Below, in pieces: positions 4,724 through 6,171 of a DNA stretch of 6,171 bases. A model generated the notes under the pieces. That model worked only from the letters and a program-made list of their open reading frames with translations. It ran no database searches and had not been told where the DNA came from. This stretch comes from Burkholderiales bacterium UBA2647 (GTDB lineage: Bacteria > Pseudomonadota > Gammaproteobacteria > Burkholderiales > Burkholderiaceae_E): positions 1 through 6,171 of the forward strand of contig DENJ01000014.1 of the NCBI GenBank assembly GCA_002359635.1, given 5' to 3'. Numbering within the stretch: the stretch's first letter is position 1; the number at the start of each line of letters is the position of its first letter. A program made the translations under genes and the position numbers.

Positions 4724-5095
4724 TCAAGTTGAGGTGCCATCAAATACCAGCTCGCCCTTATCAGCTAGTCGCTTTAAGTCTTCAAAGCCACCGACAAGCT
4801 TGCCCCGAACGAAAATAATGGGGATGGTGGGCCAACCCGTCCACATTTTGATGGCATTACGCAACCGCCAACCACTCAGATAGCTGCCGAATTCGAAGTA
4901 CTTGTAAGTCAACCCCTGTTTATCCAGAAGGGTGCGTGCACGCCTTGGAAATGGGTTTTGTCGCATCCCGACAATCACGATGGCGTGATCGCGCGTTGCA
5001 CGGCCAACCTCTTCAATCGCCAGTCGGTAATGATTATGAATGTAATCACGGACTGCAGGATGAATCCGATCTTCAGTAAGCACGTGTCGACTCAT
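4724..5095 (-). CDS. Glutaredoxin-fold protein lacking the active-site cysteine
   Basis: The 123-residue product has a short N-terminal helix region (1-36), then a monothiol-glutaredoxin-like domain from about residue 37. It contains IVIVGMRQNPFPRRAR (39-54), Y-K-Y-F-E-F-G-S-Y-L (64-73), K-M-W-T-G-W-P-T-I-P (83-92, with the cis-proline loop) and V-G-G-F-E-D-L-K-R-L (101-110). These last motifs are the ones that position glutathione in glutaredoxins. Where the family has Cys after N-P-x, this sequence has Pro (NPFP), and the entire protein contains no cysteine, so thiol-disulfide exchange and cysteine-ligated Fe-S binding are not possible. The W-x-R-R-N-A-x-K-M-W-x-G-W-P insertion suggests a distinct proteobacterial subfamily in which I believe NPFP also occurs, but I could not verify this. 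A GGTGAG ribosome site precedes the ATG at 5095. The gene is monocistronic here. Confidence 0.82.
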   Translation of the reverse strand: MSRHVLTEDRIHPAVRDYIHNHYRLAIEEVGRATRDHAIVIVGMRQNPFPRRARTLLDKQGLTYKYFEFGSYLSGWRLRNAIKMWTGWPTIPIIFVRGKLVGGFEDLKRLADKGELVFDGTST

Positions 5096-5525
5096 GAGCT
5101 CACCCGTCCAAGTACCAAAAAATATTCACGATAAGGCTACTACCAATGATTCAGTATGTGTACTTTCCTACTTCCGCTGGTTGGAGCAATGGAAGGTACA
5201 CTTTATTAAAGCTTCTCACCACAGGGCCACCGGCAGTGATACGGTAACAATCATCAGACCCACGGCCGAGCAGTTCAAATGACGATCCAAGCGTATCGCC
5301 ATTGGTTACAAAGCACTATGCATACCGAGCTAAATTGCATCACAATCTTGCGACTTTAACTCAATAAGCCAAGAGGGGACAGGTTATTGAGTGCATCGAT
5401 GAAGAGCGATACCGATCCGATCCAAGTTTCGATCATGATCAGTACGAGTGGACCTCAGTTCCCGATTAAAGGATCTCTCAGTCTTTCCTGGATCGGCTAC
5501 ATTGAGGAAAACAAAGGGGAGCCGT
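5096..5525. other. Long intergenic region upstream of the binding-protein gene
   Basis: This 430-base stretch separates the divergent glutaredoxin-like and ABC binding-protein genes and should hold both promoters. I found no promoter pair good enough to name. A 62-codon frame at 5094-5282 exists, but overlaps the start of the glutaredoxin gene and shows no motif or ribosome site. GGGGAG (5516-5521), 4 bases before the ATG at 5526, is the ribosome site of the next gene. Confidence 0.5.
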
Positions 5526-6171
5526 ATGAAACGTAGAGTCTTCGCTTTTCAGGTTGCTTTGCTCACTGCCACATTCGCCGTTGGCTCTTTGTGGGCTCAG
5601 AACAAGTACGATCCAGGTGCAAGCGATAAAGAGATCAAGATAGGCCACATTAACCCCTACTCAGGTCCTGCCTCTGCTTACGGAACGATTGGCAAATCAA
5701 TCGCCGCCTGGTTTGAAAAGATCAATGCGGAAGGCGGCATCGACGGTCGCAAAGTCAAGTTCATTTCCTTAGATGACGGCTACAGTCCGCCGAAGACCGT
5801 CGAGCAGGCTCGCAAGCTTGTCGAACAAGAAGAGGTGCTAGCACTTTTCAATCCACTTGGTACGCCACCTAATTCGGCAATCCACAAGTACATGAATCAA
5901 CGTAAGGTGCCGCAACTGTTCGTTGCCACAGGTGCAACCAAGTGGGGAGATCCCAAAAATTTCCCATGGACCATGGGCTGGCAACCTAACTACCAGTCTG
6001 AAGCAAGGATCTATGCTGAGCACATCCTGGAGACTGCCCCTAACGCGAAGATCGCTGTGCTTTATCAGAACGATGACTACGGCAAGGACTATCTGAAAGG
6101 CTTCGAAGACGGTTTGGGCGCAAAGGCTAAGACCATGATTGTTTCAAAACAATCTTACGAGGTCACTGACC
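5526..6171 (+). CDS. Branched-chain amino acid-type ABC transporter substrate-binding protein (5' part)
   Basis: The first 215 codons of a periplasmic binding protein of the LivK/Peripla_BP_6 type are present; the gene runs off the window, where about 170-200 more residues are expected. A signal peptide with basic start (MKRR) and hydrophobic core ends with cleavage after SLWA (residue 24). The mature chain opens DPGASDKEIKIGHINPYSGP (30-49), the typical first strand and ligand-contact loop, followed by F-E-K-I-N-A-E-G-G-I-D-G-R-K-V (63-77), which is the family signature. Next are D-D-G-Y-S-P-P-K-T-V-E-Q-A-R-K-L-V, a T-P-P-N segment near the binding cleft, and Y-Q-N-D-D-Y-G-K-D-Y at the hinge-proximal loop. 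It delivers a small organic ligand, not necessarily a branched-chain amino acid, to an inner-membrane ABC permease whose genes are not in view. GGGGAG at 5516-5521 sets the start. It looks intact and well expressed. Confidence 0.93.
   Translation, partial: MKRRVFAFQVALLTATFAVGSLWAQNKYDPGASDKEIKIGHINPYSGPASAYGTIGKSIAAWFEKINAEGGIDGRKVKFISLDDGYSPPKTVEQARKLVEQEEVLALFNPLGTPPNSAIHKYMNQRKVPQLFVATGATKWGDPKNFPWTMGWQPNYQSEARIYAEHILETAPNAKIAVLYQNDDYGKDYLKGFEDGLGAKAKTMIVSKQSYEVTD

Noticed and set aside
5094..5282. 62-codon plus-strand frame divergent from the glutaredoxin gene
   Set aside because: It starts inside the ATG of the glutaredoxin-like gene, lacks a ribosome site and shows no recognisable motif.
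2051..5294. 13-base direct repeat ACGATCCAAGCGT at 2051-2063 and 5282-5294
   Set aside because: A match of this length is expected by chance at an appreciable rate in 6 kb, and the flanks differ.

Overview
The window looks like accessory, partly decayed sequence from a betaproteobacterium, most likely Burkholderiales. This is inferred from two remnants of Bug-type (tripartite tricarboxylate transporter, TTT) solute-binding proteins, which are greatly expanded in that order, and from a LivK-like ABC solute-binding protein at the right edge. No rRNA, tRNA or CRISPR array was seen.

Left part (1-618): the C-terminal end of one Bug protein, interrupted by an in-frame TAG at 70-72, is followed by a second Bug remnant. 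In the second, the N-terminal IVPFPP motif is joined in frame to the C-terminal domain, with about 200 residues missing between. Bases 619-1090 hold no convincing gene. At 1096-1510 two tiny single-pass membrane proteins (57 and 63 aa) lie in tandem and align without gaps over their membrane segment, so they look like a duplicated pair of unknown function.

Middle (1515-2297, minus strand): a decayed IS3-family insertion sequence. Its orfA has an internal stop and lacks the helix-turn-helix region; its orfB survives only as an N-terminal stub. Beside it, on the same strand, is an apparently intact 82-aa two-helix membrane protein with a strong Shine-Dalgarno sequence and its own terminator. 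Two convergent small hypothetical genes follow (2536-2883 plus, 2942-3163 minus).

Right part: a weak ORF (3434-3667) abuts a recognisable Cys-rich CWC protein (3670-3900). A small exported protein with two cysteines, resembling the Rap1a/Tai and HdeA kind, follows at 3927-4247. Next come a solitary IS21-type end (4402-4515) and a 61-bp interrupted palindrome (4636-4696). On the minus strand, 4724-5095 encodes a glutaredoxin-fold protein with no cysteine. The window closes with the first 215 codons of a branched-chain-amino-acid-type ABC transporter binding protein (from 5526).

The genes do not form one pathway. The common theme is erosion of transport and mobile genes, with two independent in-frame internal excisions, interspersed with small intact orphan genes. 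The most interesting candidates are the paired microproteins, the cysteine-free glutaredoxin and the 61-bp palindrome.
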